DNA of 9,351 nucleotides from an uncultured Clostridiaceae bacterium (lineage in GTDB: Bacteria; Bacillota; Clostridia; Lachnospirales; Lachnospiraceae): assembly GCA_947175805.1 (NCBI GenBank), contig CAMWOF010000075.1, forward strand, positions 1-9,351. The letters run 5' to 3'. Positions 1 to 6,835 of this stretch are shown here, piece by piece. Both the position numbers and the translations under genes were made by a program. The notes under the pieces were generated by a model. It saw only the letters and a list, made by a program, of their open reading frames with translations. It was not told the origin of the DNA and ran no database searches. The number at the start of each line of letters is the position of its first letter. Within the stretch, counting starts at the first letter, position 1.

Positions 1-15
1 GGGGGTTGTGACTAA
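1..15 (+). CDS. Probable last codons of the upstream gene (expected flhF), partial
   Basis: In frame 1 the first 15 bases read GGG GGT TGT GAC TAA, ending with a stop whose last A is the first base of the flhG ATG. The same TAATG overlap joins flhG to the next gene, which supports this reading. A TGA at 9-11 in another frame is an equally possible end. flhF is expected here only from conserved gene order; five codons cannot identify a protein. The GGGGG at 1-5 may also serve as the ribosome site for flhG. Confidence 0.25.
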   Translation, partial: GGCD

Positions 16-899
16 TGGATCAGGCATCGAATTTAAGGGCACAAATGCAGAGACTGGACGGTTACAGCTCACCGCTTAGAGTGTTGGCTGTTACCAGTGG
101 AAAGGGAGGTGTAGGCAAAACCAGTTTTTCTGTTAATCTGGCCATTCAGCTTGAAAAAATGGGGAAACGGGTTCTGATTCTGGATGCCGATTTTGGATTG
201 TCCAATGTGGAGGTTATGCTGGGAATCCGTCCGCAGTACAATATATCTGATTTGATTTATAAGCAAAAAAATATATCGGATATTATTACGGAGGGACCGA
301 TGAATATCGGGTTTATATCGGGAGGCTCCGGCGTGCAGGATTTGGGGAATTTAGACAGTAAGCAGATTAAGCTTTTAATTTCAAAGCTGTCCCAGTTAGA
401 TTCTATGTATGATAATATTATCATAGATACCGGTGCGGGGATTTCTGATTCTGTTTTGGAGTTTGTGTTAACCTGTCCGGAAATCATGCTGGTGGTTACG
501 CCGGAACCCACATCTATTACAGACGCGTATTCCTTGCTGAAGGCGGTGAACCGCAAGAAGGAGTTTATCGCTACGCAAAAGACAATCAATGTTGTTTCCA
601 ACAAGGTTGAGAGCGAAAGCGAGGGTATGGAGATTTATAAAAAATTAAATGCGGTAGCTTCAAAATTTTTAAATATCCAGTTAGAGTACATAGGATACAT
701 ATATCATGATAGGAATATTGCAAAAGCTGTGATTGAACAAAATCCAATCACAATAACGGAGCCCAAAGGTGAGACAGCCAGGCTGATATTCGGGATTGCG
801 GACAGAATTGTGAATGATAAGAAATATGAGGAGCAGCAAGGACAGGGAATAGCAGGGGTGTTTTTAAATTATATTAAGACTAGGAGAAGAAATAAATAA
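15..899 (+). CDS. flhG: FlhG (YlxH), MinD-like ATPase controlling flagellar number and placement
   Basis: A 294-residue ParA/MinD-type ATPase. Visible motifs are the deviant Walker A GKGGVGKT at residues 29-36 (signature K30, K35), the switch motif LDADFG at 56-61, and the Walker B strand ending at D138 (IIIDTGAG). The N-terminus begins MDQASNLRAQM, which fits the DQAxxLR activation helix through which FlhG stimulates the FlhF GTPase; this separates it from MinD, which lacks that extension. The C-terminus ends in a hydrophobic-then-basic stretch (VFLNYIKTRRR), consistent with an ATP-dependent membrane-binding helix. In the family, FlhG dimerises with ATP at the membrane and works with FlhF to limit and position flagella. 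The start ATG overlaps an upstream TAA and its stop overlaps the next start, suggesting translational coupling on both sides. The length is normal for the family. Confidence 0.95.
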   Translation: MDQASNLRAQMQRLDGYSSPLRVLAVTSGKGGVGKTSFSVNLAIQLEKMGKRVLILDADFGLSNVEVMLGIRPQYNISDLIYKQKNISDIITEGPMNIGFISGGSGVQDLGNLDSKQIKLLISKLSQLDSMYDNIIIDTGAGISDSVLEFVLTCPEIMLVVTPEPTSITDAYSLLKAVNRKKEFIATQKTINVVSNKVESESEGMEIYKKLNAVASKFLNIQLEYIGYIYHDRNIAKAVIEQNPITITEPKGETARLIFGIADRIVNDKKYEEQQGQGIAGVFLNYIKTRRRNK

Positions 900-1621
900 T
901 GGAGATTGGAAAGCTTATATCTATTGGAGATAAGATAGACCTAAAGCAAATCAGGCAGATGCGCAGAGAGGATGAAAAAATCCCTGTATATCCTAGCCGG
1001 TTATCGGATATCAAGGAAAACAGCGTATTACAGATGGCGATGCCTTTTTATGAGGGAAAAATTGTTCCGCTGGCTGTAGGGGATAAATATGAGATTTGGA
1101 TATATGCAAAAAATGGACTGTATACCTGCAAATGCATCATAGTGGAGCGGTATAAGACGGGCAATATGTTTTTTATGGATGTTGCTCTCTATACGGAGCT
1201 TACAAAGGTGCAGCGCCGGGAGTATTACCGCTTTGTCTACCGCACAAATGTAGAGTGTCGTATTGTAAAAGAGGAGCTGGCAAAGGGAAATGTGCCGGAA
1301 AGCCAGGAAGAGTTTGAAAATTCGACCTGGTATAATGCAGTGATGATGGACTTGAGCGGCGGGGGAATCCGCATTGTATCCGCAGCGGAATTTGATAAGG
1401 GATGCTATATGCAGTTCCGTTTTCCGATTAAGGATGCGGCAGGCCGTCTTTTAACGATTTCTGTTTATGGGCAGCTTTTACGGAGCTTTATTATGGAAAA
1501 CAATCCGCGGCTTAGGGATCACAGAATTGAGTTTGTGAATATAGATAAGTCACTGCAGGAGCGGATTATACGTTTCATTTTTGAGGAAGAGCGCAGAAAT
1601 TTATCAAAGGGCAGGAGTTAA
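899..1621 (+). CDS. YcgR-like PilZ domain protein, predicted c-di-GMP receptor for motility
   Basis: A 240-residue protein with the two-domain layout of the YcgR/FlgZ/DgrA (MotI) group: an N-terminal beta-rich YcgR-N-like domain (about 1-100) and a C-terminal PilZ domain (about 103-230). Both c-di-GMP-binding motifs look intact: the arginine motif RREYYR at 106-111 (RxxxR) and DLSGGG at 151-156 (D/NxSxxG). Proteins of this group bind c-di-GMP and act on the stator or rotor to slow or stop the flagellum. The ATG overlaps the flhG stop (TAATG), with AGGAG at 882-886 as a distant ribosome site, so its translation may depend on flhG translation. B. subtilis has no PilZ gene at this point of its operon; its homologue is encoded elsewhere. 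PilZ identity is firm; direct motor braking is inferred from family and context. Confidence 0.88.
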   Translation: MEIGKLISIGDKIDLKQIRQMRREDEKIPVYPSRLSDIKENSVLQMAMPFYEGKIVPLAVGDKYEIWIYAKNGLYTCKCIIVERYKTGNMFFMDVALYTELTKVQRREYYRFVYRTNVECRIVKEELAKGNVPESQEEFENSTWYNAVMMDLSGGGIRIVSAAEFDKGCYMQFRFPIKDAAGRLLTISVYGQLLRSFIMENNPRLRDHRIEFVNIDKSLQERIIRFIFEEERRNLSKGRS

Positions 1622-1626
1622 TTATT

Positions 1627-2670
1627 ATGAAAAAAAATATTTTGATTTTAGATGACTCTGCACTTATGAGAAGAGCGTTATCTGCTATAATAAATAAAAC
1701 TGAAGAATATCAAGTGGCATGGGAGGCATCTAACGGTCTGGAGGGTCTGAGCATTGTGGAGACAGAGCATGTGGATATGATTCTTCTGGATATGCATATG
1801 CCTAAGATGAACGGTGTGGAATTCCTGAGAGTGCTGAAGGAAAATGATGTGGACATTCCTGTTGTCGTTATCAGCGGGTATTCCAAACGCGATACGAAGG
1901 ATACTATTGAGGCGCTGGAGCTGGGGGCTTTGGAGTTTGTACGCAAGCCGGAGAGTGTCTTAAAAGAGCGGGAGGAGTTTGAGACACATATTCTAAGAGT
2001 CTTAAAGTATTCCCTTGAGGATAAGAAGCTTGTGAATTCGGTTCCCAGGGATGCCAGGACCAGACCTGTTACCCAAAAGACAAAGACAGGGCACGGCAGG
2101 CTGGTGGCGATTGCCTGTTCTACGGGAGGTCCGAAGGCATTGCAGGATATAATCCCGCTGCTTCCGGCAGATTTAGCTGCTCCGGTGATTATTGTGCAGC
2201 ATATGCCAGCGGGTTTTACGAATTCTTTGGCAGTGCGGTTAAATCATCTGTCGAAGGTGGAGGTATCGGAGGCGGAGGATAACCAGGTGCTGGAAAACGG
2301 ACATGTATATATTGCCAGAGGCGGCAAGCATCTGCTGGTAAAAGCCAGAGGGACGGGACACGTCGTATCCTTTTCTGAGATGCCGCCGGTAAACGGTCTT
2401 CGGCCATGTGCCAACTATATGTATGAGAGCCTGGAGAATTCCAATTACGAGAAAATTATATGCGTGGTGTTAACCGGCATGGGGGCTGACGGCACACAGG
2501 GTATTCAACGGTTGAACAACAGTAAACTGATTCATGTGATTGCCCAGGATGCCGCTACCAGTACGATTTACGGTATGCCGAGAGCAGTCACGGAGGCAGG
2601 CATGGTTGATGAAATCAGGCCATTGACAGAGATAGCGGAGGCTATAAAAATACAAGTGGGGGTGCGTTAG
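1627..2670 (+). CDS. cheB: CheB, receptor methylesterase/deamidase with receiver domain
   Basis: A 347-residue response regulator that removes methyl groups from chemoreceptor glutamates when phosphorylated by CheA. The receiver domain (about 1-125) shows the acidic pair D9-D10, the phospho-acceptor D55 in LLDMHMPKMNG, S83 and K107. A linker (about 130-155) leads to the CheB methylesterase domain (about 158-345). Its catalytic triad is visible as S165 in ACSTGGP, H192 in VQHMPAGFT and D288 in LTGMGADG, matching S164/H190/D286 of the enteric enzyme. The length is normal. An AGGAG at 1613-1617 lies 9 bases before the ATG, and the preceding stop is 5 bases away. The next gene, cheA, starts one base after the CheB stop, so kinase and esterase are made together. 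No partner cheR is in this window. Confidence 0.97.
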   Translation: MKKNILILDDSALMRRALSAIINKTEEYQVAWEASNGLEGLSIVETEHVDMILLDMHMPKMNGVEFLRVLKENDVDIPVVVISGYSKRDTKDTIEALELGALEFVRKPESVLKEREEFETHILRVLKYSLEDKKLVNSVPRDARTRPVTQKTKTGHGRLVAIACSTGGPKALQDIIPLLPADLAAPVIIVQHMPAGFTNSLAVRLNHLSKVEVSEAEDNQVLENGHVYIARGGKHLLVKARGTGHVVSFSEMPPVNGLRPCANYMYESLENSNYEKIICVVLTGMGADGTQGIQRLNNSKLIHVIAQDAATSTIYGMPRAVTEAGMVDEIRPLTEIAEAIKIQVGVR

Positions 2671-2671
2671 C

Positions 2672-4735
2672 ATGGATATAAGTCAATATCTCGAAATATT
2701 TATTGATGAGAGCAAGGAGCATTTACAGACTTTAAACGACCAGGTGTTGATTCTGGAATCTGAGCCGGAAAACGAAGATACCATTAACGAGATTTTTCGG
2801 GCAGCCCATTCCTTAAAAGGGATGGCAGGCACCATGGGCTTCAAGCGGATGCAGAGACTGACACATGATATGGAGAATGTGTTTTCAGAGATTCGCAACG
2901 GGAAGATGAATGTGACTGCCGACTTGGTAGATGTAGTGTTTAAGTGTTTAGATGCACTTGAGGTATATGTATCCAGTATTCAGGAAACTGCAGACGAGGG
3001 AACGGAGGATAATGATGAAATTATTTCATTGCTGAATGGCTGTTTAGGAAGCGGCAGCAAACAGGAAAGTCCTGCCGAGCAGCCTAAGGCAGCACCTGCA
3101 GAGACGAAGCCAGCGTCATCCTCGGACACCGATAAAATGAAGTTTAAGCAGATGGCGATTGCAGATTTTGAGCGTAACGCTATAACAGAGGCACAGGCTA
3201 CAGGCAAGCATGTATTTGGTGCAACTGTATATGTGCAGGAATCCTGTATTCTGAAGGCGGCAAGGGCGTTTTTGGTGTTTAAGGGGATTGAAAGTATTGG
3301 TGAGATTATCAAGTCAGAGCCAAGTGTGCAGGATATTGAGGATGAGAAATTTGATTTTGATTTCAGCATGTTTGTGATTACAGAGAAGTCCGGTGAGGAT
3401 TTATATAAGGCAGTTATGGATGTGTTTGAGATTGAGGAATGTGTGTACGAGGAGATTTCCCTTTCTGACGCGCCTGTGGTAGAAGAGGCAAAGAAGGAAG
3501 ACGTTAAGGACACGGCAAAGACATCGGAAAATACTGGAGAGGATACTAGTAAGAAGCCGGACAAGAAACCTGCCGGCAAGCCGGTGGTAAACCGTTCCGT
3601 TCGTGTGGATATTGAGAAGCTTGACGATTTGATGAATCAGGTGAGTGAGCTGATTATTGCTAAGAACGGACTGGTTTCAGTCGGTGCTGTGGAAGGCAAC
3701 AGCCAGGGCTTTGATGAACAGATTGAGTACCTTGAGAGAATTACAACGAGTATTCACGAATCGGTTATGAAGGTAAGAATGGTGCCGATTGAGAGTGTTG
3801 TTAACAGATTCCCTCGGATGATTCGGGATTTGTCAAAGAAGCTGAATAAGGAAATGGAGCTGATTATGTCCGGTGAGGAAACGGAGCTTGACCGTACGGT
3901 TATTGACGAGATTGGCGACCCATTGATGCATATGTTGAGAAATGCTGCTGACCACGGCTTAGAGTCTACCTTAGAGCGTATTCAGAAGGGGAAGCCTCAG
4001 GTGGGAACCATTCGGCTGAATGCTTATCAGGACGGCAATAATGTCACGATTGAGGTCAGTGATGATGGTGCCGGGGTGGATGTGGAGAAGGTAAAGGCTT
4101 CTGCCATCAGAAAAGGAAGCATCACAGAGGAGCAGGCGGCATATATGTCAGATAAGGAGGCGGTTGACCTTCTGTTTATGCCGGCGTTCTCCACAGCAGA
4201 GAAGATTTCGGACATATCAGGACGGGGCGTTGGCCTGGATGTGGTTAAGAATAAGATTGAAGGCTTAGGCGGCGATGTGGAGGTTGTATCCAAGCTGGGT
4301 GAGGGTACGACATTTATTGTGCGTCTTCCGCTGACGTTGGCGATTATTCAGGCATTGATGGTAGAGATAAGGAATGAAAAGTATGCATTGCCGCTGAATT
4401 CTATTGATACGGTTGTGGATGTGCCGGTTTCCGAGGTGAGATATGTACAGTCTAACGAGGTAATCAATCTTCGAGGTACAGTCATTCCTCTTATCCGATT
4501 AGATGAGATATTGGACTGTGAACCTGCAGAGTCAGATTCGGAAAGCTTGATTGTTGTGATAGCAAAGAAAGGGGATAAGCAGGCTGGTCTTGTTATAGAC
4601 AACTTGATTGGACAGCAGGAGATTGTAATTAAGCCTCTGGGCAAGTACATCAATATCCCAAGGATGATTAGCGGCGCTACCATTCTCGGTGACGGTGAGG
4701 TTGCCCTGATTATCGACTCAAATACATTGGTCTAG
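2672..4735 (+). CDS. cheA: CheA, chemotaxis histidine kinase
   Basis: A 687-residue cytoplasmic kinase with the full five-domain layout. P1/HPt (about 1-125) has the phosphorylated H46 in AAHSLKG. A linker leads to a P2-like response-regulator docking domain (about 155-265), then a Lys/Glu-rich disordered linker (about 268-306). P3 dimerisation helices run about 307-370. The P4 ATPase shows the N box HMLRNAADHG (420-429), G1 DDGAGVD (464-470), F box FMPAFS (502-507) and G2 GRGVGLD (517-523). The P5 CheW-like domain (about 556-687) includes INLRGTVIPL. CheA autophosphorylates in receptor arrays and passes phosphate to CheY and CheB. It follows cheB by one base; a G-rich stretch at 2657-2662 is the likely ribosome site. 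The stop codon lies inside the cheW ribosome site. All key motifs are intact. Confidence 0.97.
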   Translation: MDISQYLEIFIDESKEHLQTLNDQVLILESEPENEDTINEIFRAAHSLKGMAGTMGFKRMQRLTHDMENVFSEIRNGKMNVTADLVDVVFKCLDALEVYVSSIQETADEGTEDNDEIISLLNGCLGSGSKQESPAEQPKAAPAETKPASSSDTDKMKFKQMAIADFERNAITEAQATGKHVFGATVYVQESCILKAARAFLVFKGIESIGEIIKSEPSVQDIEDEKFDFDFSMFVITEKSGEDLYKAVMDVFEIEECVYEEISLSDAPVVEEAKKEDVKDTAKTSENTGEDTSKKPDKKPAGKPVVNRSVRVDIEKLDDLMNQVSELIIAKNGLVSVGAVEGNSQGFDEQIEYLERITTSIHESVMKVRMVPIESVVNRFPRMIRDLSKKLNKEMELIMSGEETELDRTVIDEIGDPLMHMLRNAADHGLESTLERIQKGKPQVGTIRLNAYQDGNNVTIEVSDDGAGVDVEKVKASAIRKGSITEEQAAYMSDKEAVDLLFMPAFSTAEKISDISGRGVGLDVVKNKIEGLGGDVEVVSKLGEGTTFIVRLPLTLAIIQALMVEIRNEKYALPLNSIDTVVDVPVSEVRYVQSNEVINLRGTVIPLIRLDEILDCEPAESDSESLIVVIAKKGDKQAGLVIDNLIGQQEIVIKPLGKYINIPRMISGATILGDGEVALIIDSNTLV

Positions 4736-4740
4736 GAGGT
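4734..4740 (+). promoter_or_regulatory. Strong cheW ribosome binding site overlapping the cheA stop
   Basis: AGGAGGT, near the ideal anti-16S complement, sits 7 bases before the cheW ATG. The cheA stop TAG (4733-4735) shares its last two bases with the site, so ribosomes ending cheA finish on top of it. This fits efficient re-initiation and close matching of CheA and CheW levels; the coupling is inferred. Confidence 0.8.
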
Positions 4741-4747
4741 AAGCAGC

Positions 4748-5206
4748 ATGGATGAAAATGCAGTAAGTGTAGAAAACAAGCAGTATATTGTTGTGAAGCT
4801 GGATGATGAGCAGTTCGGTATCGAAATCGGCTATGTGGATAACATAGTCCGTATGGAGAATCCTACGAGGGTGCCGAAGGCACAGCCATATTTTCTGGGC
4901 GTCATCAACCTTCGCGGCGAGATTGTCCCTGTGATGAGCCTGCGTCTGAAGTTTGAGATGGATATGAAGGAGCCTACCAGCGCTACCAGGATTATCATTA
5001 TTAAGACAGAGCAGAATGCAAAGCTGGGGATTGTGGTTGATGAGGTGCGAGAGGTTGTAACGCTGTCTGAGGAGGATGTGGAAAAGAATGCCTTTGATTC
5101 ATCTAAGGAGGAGCCGTCCAGTCTGACCGGTGTGGGAAAGTATGGGGAGACTTTGATTTCCCTGTTGAATATTGCCAGTCTGCTGAATGACATAGACAGT
5201 GATTAA
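4748..5206 (+). CDS. cheW: CheW, receptor-kinase coupling protein
   Basis: A 152-residue single CheW domain, normal length for the family. It bridges chemoreceptors and the CheA P5 domain in the signalling array. The hallmark GVINLRGEIVPV lies at 51-62, preceded by YVDNIVRMENPTRVP in the receptor/CheA contact region. The usual aspartate in the following PVxDLR motif is replaced by serine here (PVMSLR, 61-66), a mild deviation. The ATG at 4748 is supported by a near-perfect ribosome site 7 bases upstream. It is separated from cheC by 63 bases, the widest gap in the window, which holds a hairpin. Confidence 0.96.
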   Translation: MDENAVSVENKQYIVVKLDDEQFGIEIGYVDNIVRMENPTRVPKAQPYFLGVINLRGEIVPVMSLRLKFEMDMKEPTSATRIIIIKTEQNAKLGIVVDEVREVVTLSEEDVEKNAFDSSKEEPSSLTGVGKYGETLISLLNIASLLNDIDSD

Positions 5207-5217
5207 CATTGGATTTT

Positions 5218-5246
5218 TCCGATGGCAGGATTTATCCTGCAGCGGA
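5218..5246 (+). other. RNA hairpin in the cheW-cheC gap
   Basis: GCAGGA (5225-5230) and TCCTGC (5235-5240) form a perfect 6-bp stem around a TTTA loop. After a small internal loop (ATG against AG) the outer TCCG (5218-5221) pairs with CGGA (5243-5246). No T run follows it on the plus strand (the downstream bases are GCAATATAATAGG), so it does not look like a standard intrinsic terminator. A T run (5214-5218) precedes it instead. It ends 10 bases before the cheC ribosome site. Possible roles are mRNA processing or protection of the upstream 3' end, or modulation of cheC initiation. The structure is seen; the role is not known. Confidence 0.55.
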
Positions 5247-5269
5247 GCAATATAATAGGAGTTTAGTGC

Positions 5270-5890
5270 ATGGAGAAAAAATCATTTAATGAGTTGGAAA
5301 CGGTAGAAAAGGATATTATCACTGAGCTTGGCAACATTGGAATCGGAAATGCTGCCACCTCGATGGCCGCTATGCTGAATTCCAAGCTGACTATAGATTT
5401 TACCAAGGTTTTAGCCTTGGATTTCGATGAAATTGCAAATATGATGGGTGGGCCGGAAGCGCTTACGGTGGGTGTATTAAGTCTGTTTGAAGGCGATGCG
5501 GAGGGCATGTTCTTATTTGTCCTGCAAAAATCACAGGCGGATAATTTAATCAATATGCTTTTAAAAACAGCGGGGCCTATTGATTTTTATGACCATATAC
5601 ATTTTTCGGCGATTAAAGAAATTGGTAATATTATCGAGGGTACTTATCTGACGGCATTAGAAGGTCTGACAGGACTCAGCCTGAAGCTGTCGCCGCCGCA
5701 GGTGTGTATTGATATGGCAGGCGCTATTTTAAGCGTACCTGTGATTGAGTTTGGACAGACCGGTGACAAGGGATTCCTGGTGGAGTCCGGCTTTAAGGAT
5801 GTGGAACAGGATATCGATGGGCGTTTGCTCATGGTTTCCAGCGTGGATTCTTATCAGAAAATGTGTAATGTTTTAAAACTGAAGATGTAG
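5270..5890 (+). CDS. cheC: CheC, CheY-P phosphatase and CheD partner
   Basis: A 206-residue CheC/FliY/CheX-family protein with two pseudo-symmetric halves. Each half carries the phosphatase pair ExxN: E19-N22 in ELGNIGIGNAATS and E117-N120 in EIGNIIEGTYL. The proline expected 22 residues after the asparagine is present in the second half (P142, SPPQV) but not in the first (F44, IDFTKV), so the second site matches the consensus better. CheC dephosphorylates CheY-P and binds CheD, linking CheY-P level to receptor adaptation. There is no switch-binding N-terminal peptide or C-terminal FliN-like domain, so this is CheC rather than FliY. AGGAG at 5257-5261 is 8 bases before the ATG. cheD follows directly. 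Confidence 0.95.
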   Translation: MEKKSFNELETVEKDIITELGNIGIGNAATSMAAMLNSKLTIDFTKVLALDFDEIANMMGGPEALTVGVLSLFEGDAEGMFLFVLQKSQADNLINMLLKTAGPIDFYDHIHFSAIKEIGNIIEGTYLTALEGLTGLSLKLSPPQVCIDMAGAILSVPVIEFGQTGDKGFLVESGFKDVEQDIDGRLLMVSSVDSYQKMCNVLKLKM

Positions 5891-5893
5891 AGG
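5889..5893 (+). promoter_or_regulatory. cheD ribosome binding site deciding the start
   Basis: AGAGG overlaps the cheC stop (TAG 5888-5890) and lies 12 bases before the ATG at 5906. A TTG in the same frame at 5894 directly abuts this site and leaves no spacing, so it is unlikely to be used. An ATG at 5899 is in another frame. The spacing is somewhat long, so cheD initiation may depend on ribosomes finishing cheC. Confidence 0.5.
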
Positions 5894-5905
5894 TTGATAT
5901 GTGTT

Positions 5906-6391
5906 ATGGGCGAGATAATAAAAGTAGGGATTGCGGCTTTGGATGTCTGTAAGGCCCCTGATTCTATCACTACATTAGGACTTGGCTCCTGTGTAGGTGT
6001 TGTTCTTTATGACGAATTAAATAAGACTGCAGGTCTGGTGCATGTGATGCTGCCGGACAGCACAAGGATACGTGAGAATACAAACCGTGCAAAGTTTGCG
6101 GACACTGGTGTGGATTTGATGATAGAGCGTCTGGAGGCTATAGGTATTAAGAAGATGATGTTAAAGGCAAAGATTGCCGGCGGCGCGAAGATGTTTGAGT
6201 TCAGCAGACCCGGAGAGAAATACAGCATTGGTGACCAGAATGTTATGGCTGTGCTTCAAGCACTGAGAAGACACAGAATTCCTGTGGTTGCGCAGGATAC
6301 TGGTCTGAATTATGGCCGGACGATTCTATTTAATCCGGCAACATATGAGTTAAAAATCACATCAGCAGGCAAAATGGATAAGGTGATTTGA
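5906..6391 (+). CDS. cheD: CheD, chemoreceptor glutamine deamidase
   Basis: A 161-residue CheD when started at ATG 5906; an in-frame TTG at 5894 would add four residues but lacks a usable ribosome site. The Cys-His-Thr catalytic set is clear: T23 and C29 in TTLGLGSC and H46 in LVHVMLP, with the same T-to-C spacing as the Thermotoga enzyme (T21/C27). CheD converts receptor glutamines to glutamates and in Bacillus also activates receptors directly; CheC competes for it in a CheY-P-dependent way. The neighbouring cheC, 15 bases upstream, fits this pairing. The internal motif AKIAGGAKMF (from about residue 91) is also typical. The stop TGA is 2 bases before the next ATG. Confidence 0.95.
   Translation: MGEIIKVGIAALDVCKAPDSITTLGLGSCVGVVLYDELNKTAGLVHVMLPDSTRIRENTNRAKFADTGVDLMIERLEAIGIKKMMLKAKIAGGAKMFEFSRPGEKYSIGDQNVMAVLQALRRHRIPVVAQDTGLNYGRTILFNPATYELKITSAGKMDKVI
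6380..6386 (+). promoter_or_regulatory. Ribosome binding site of the small membrane protein gene
   Basis: AAGGTGA lies inside the end of cheD and 7 bases before the ATG at 6394, supporting that start over an in-frame TTG at 6388, which would leave only one base of spacing. Confidence 0.6.
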
Positions 6392-6393
6392 TT

Positions 6394-6822
6394 ATGGATA
6401 ACAACAATAATAATACGAATGATCAGAATAGCAATGCAGATAGTGCAGGCAATGCAGACAGCGTGAGCAATGTAGACAGCGTGAGCAGCAAAAATAATGT
6501 GAACGGCACAAAGCGCACAAGTAATATAAACAGTAGTGTCAATGAGCGGCTAAAGTATTTAAGGGCATTTATTGTGTTGATTGCAGGACTTGCGATGATG
6601 GTTTGCGATTTTGTTACCGGGCGGGATTTGACCATAAGCCTGGTACATCTTCTGCTGGTTTTATTGGTTTTTTGGATATTGGCAAATATTGTAGTGTGGG
6701 TCATTAAAAAAGCCTTGGAGATGCCTACGAAGGAACAACTGGAGGATGCCCGGATGCAAATGGAGCAGGCGGAAAATGCGGAGCCGGGGGAGGAACAAGA
6801 GACAGGTGCAGAGGAGGTTTAG
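6394..6822 (+). CDS. Unrecognised small membrane protein between cheD and the sigma factor
   Basis: I do not recognise this 142-residue protein. From ATG 6394 it has three parts. Residues 1-50 are hydrophilic and rich in Asn, Ser and Asp, including an Asn run after MD and a six-residue repeat NADSAG / NADSVS / NVDSVS. Two hydrophobic segments follow, about 59-75 (FIVLIAGLAMM) and about 81-106 (HLLLVLLVFWILANIVVWV), split by a short loop with the charged pair GRD. The C-terminus is Glu/Gln-rich and acidic (about 107-142). There is no signal peptide cleavage site. Positive residues before helix 1 (RLKYLR) and after helix 2 (KK) suggest both ends face the cytoplasm. The low-complexity ends look fast-evolving, while the membrane core is likely the conserved part. 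Its place directly before the sigma factor makes a motility role plausible but unproven. B. subtilis has no gene at this spot; its SwrB membrane protein lies after sigD and does not obviously match. Confidence 0.8.
   Translation: MDNNNNNTNDQNSNADSAGNADSVSNVDSVSSKNNVNGTKRTSNINSSVNERLKYLRAFIVLIAGLAMMVCDFVTGRDLTISLVHLLLVLLVFWILANIVVWVIKKALEMPTKEQLEDARMQMEQAENAEPGEEQETGAEEV
6433..6486 (+). repeat. Three tandem 18-bp in-frame repeats
   Basis: Units at 6433-6450, 6451-6468 and 6469-6486. Units 2 and 3 differ at a single base (AATGCAGACAGCGTGAGC against AATGTAGACAGCGTGAGC); unit 1 differs from unit 2 at five. The 18-base period keeps the reading frame and encodes N-A/V-D-S-x-x hexapeptides in the disordered N-terminus of the small membrane protein. 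Gain or loss of units would change tail length without breaking the gene. Confidence 0.85.
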
Positions 6823-6835
6823 CTGAGACTTTCTT

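Noticed and set aside
3128..3135. ACCGATAA inside cheA resembles the sigma-28 -10 element GCCGATAA
   Set aside because: The position 15 bases upstream reads GCCA rather than TAAA, and the bases simply encode conserved-frame CheA linker sequence.
2980..3579. Long minus-strand open frame opposite cheA (199 codons)
   Set aside because: It lies opposite the CheA P2 and linker coding sequence, is Ser-rich low-complexity in composition, and shows no recognisable domain; it is a mirror of plus-strand codon bias.
5251..5256. TATAAT just before cheC as a housekeeping -10 box
   Set aside because: No TTGACA-like -35 is found about 17 bases upstream (GGATTT there), and the site abuts the cheC ribosome site, leaving almost no leader.
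5218..5256. Intrinsic terminator after cheW
   Set aside because: The hairpin is real but no T run follows it on the plus strand; on the minus strand it would be followed by A residues. Termination there would also cut off cheC.
6812..6817. AGGAGG at the end of the small membrane protein gene as the ribosome site of a hidden small gene
   Set aside because: No ATG, GTG or TTG occurs at usable spacing; the bases encode the acidic C-terminus of that protein.
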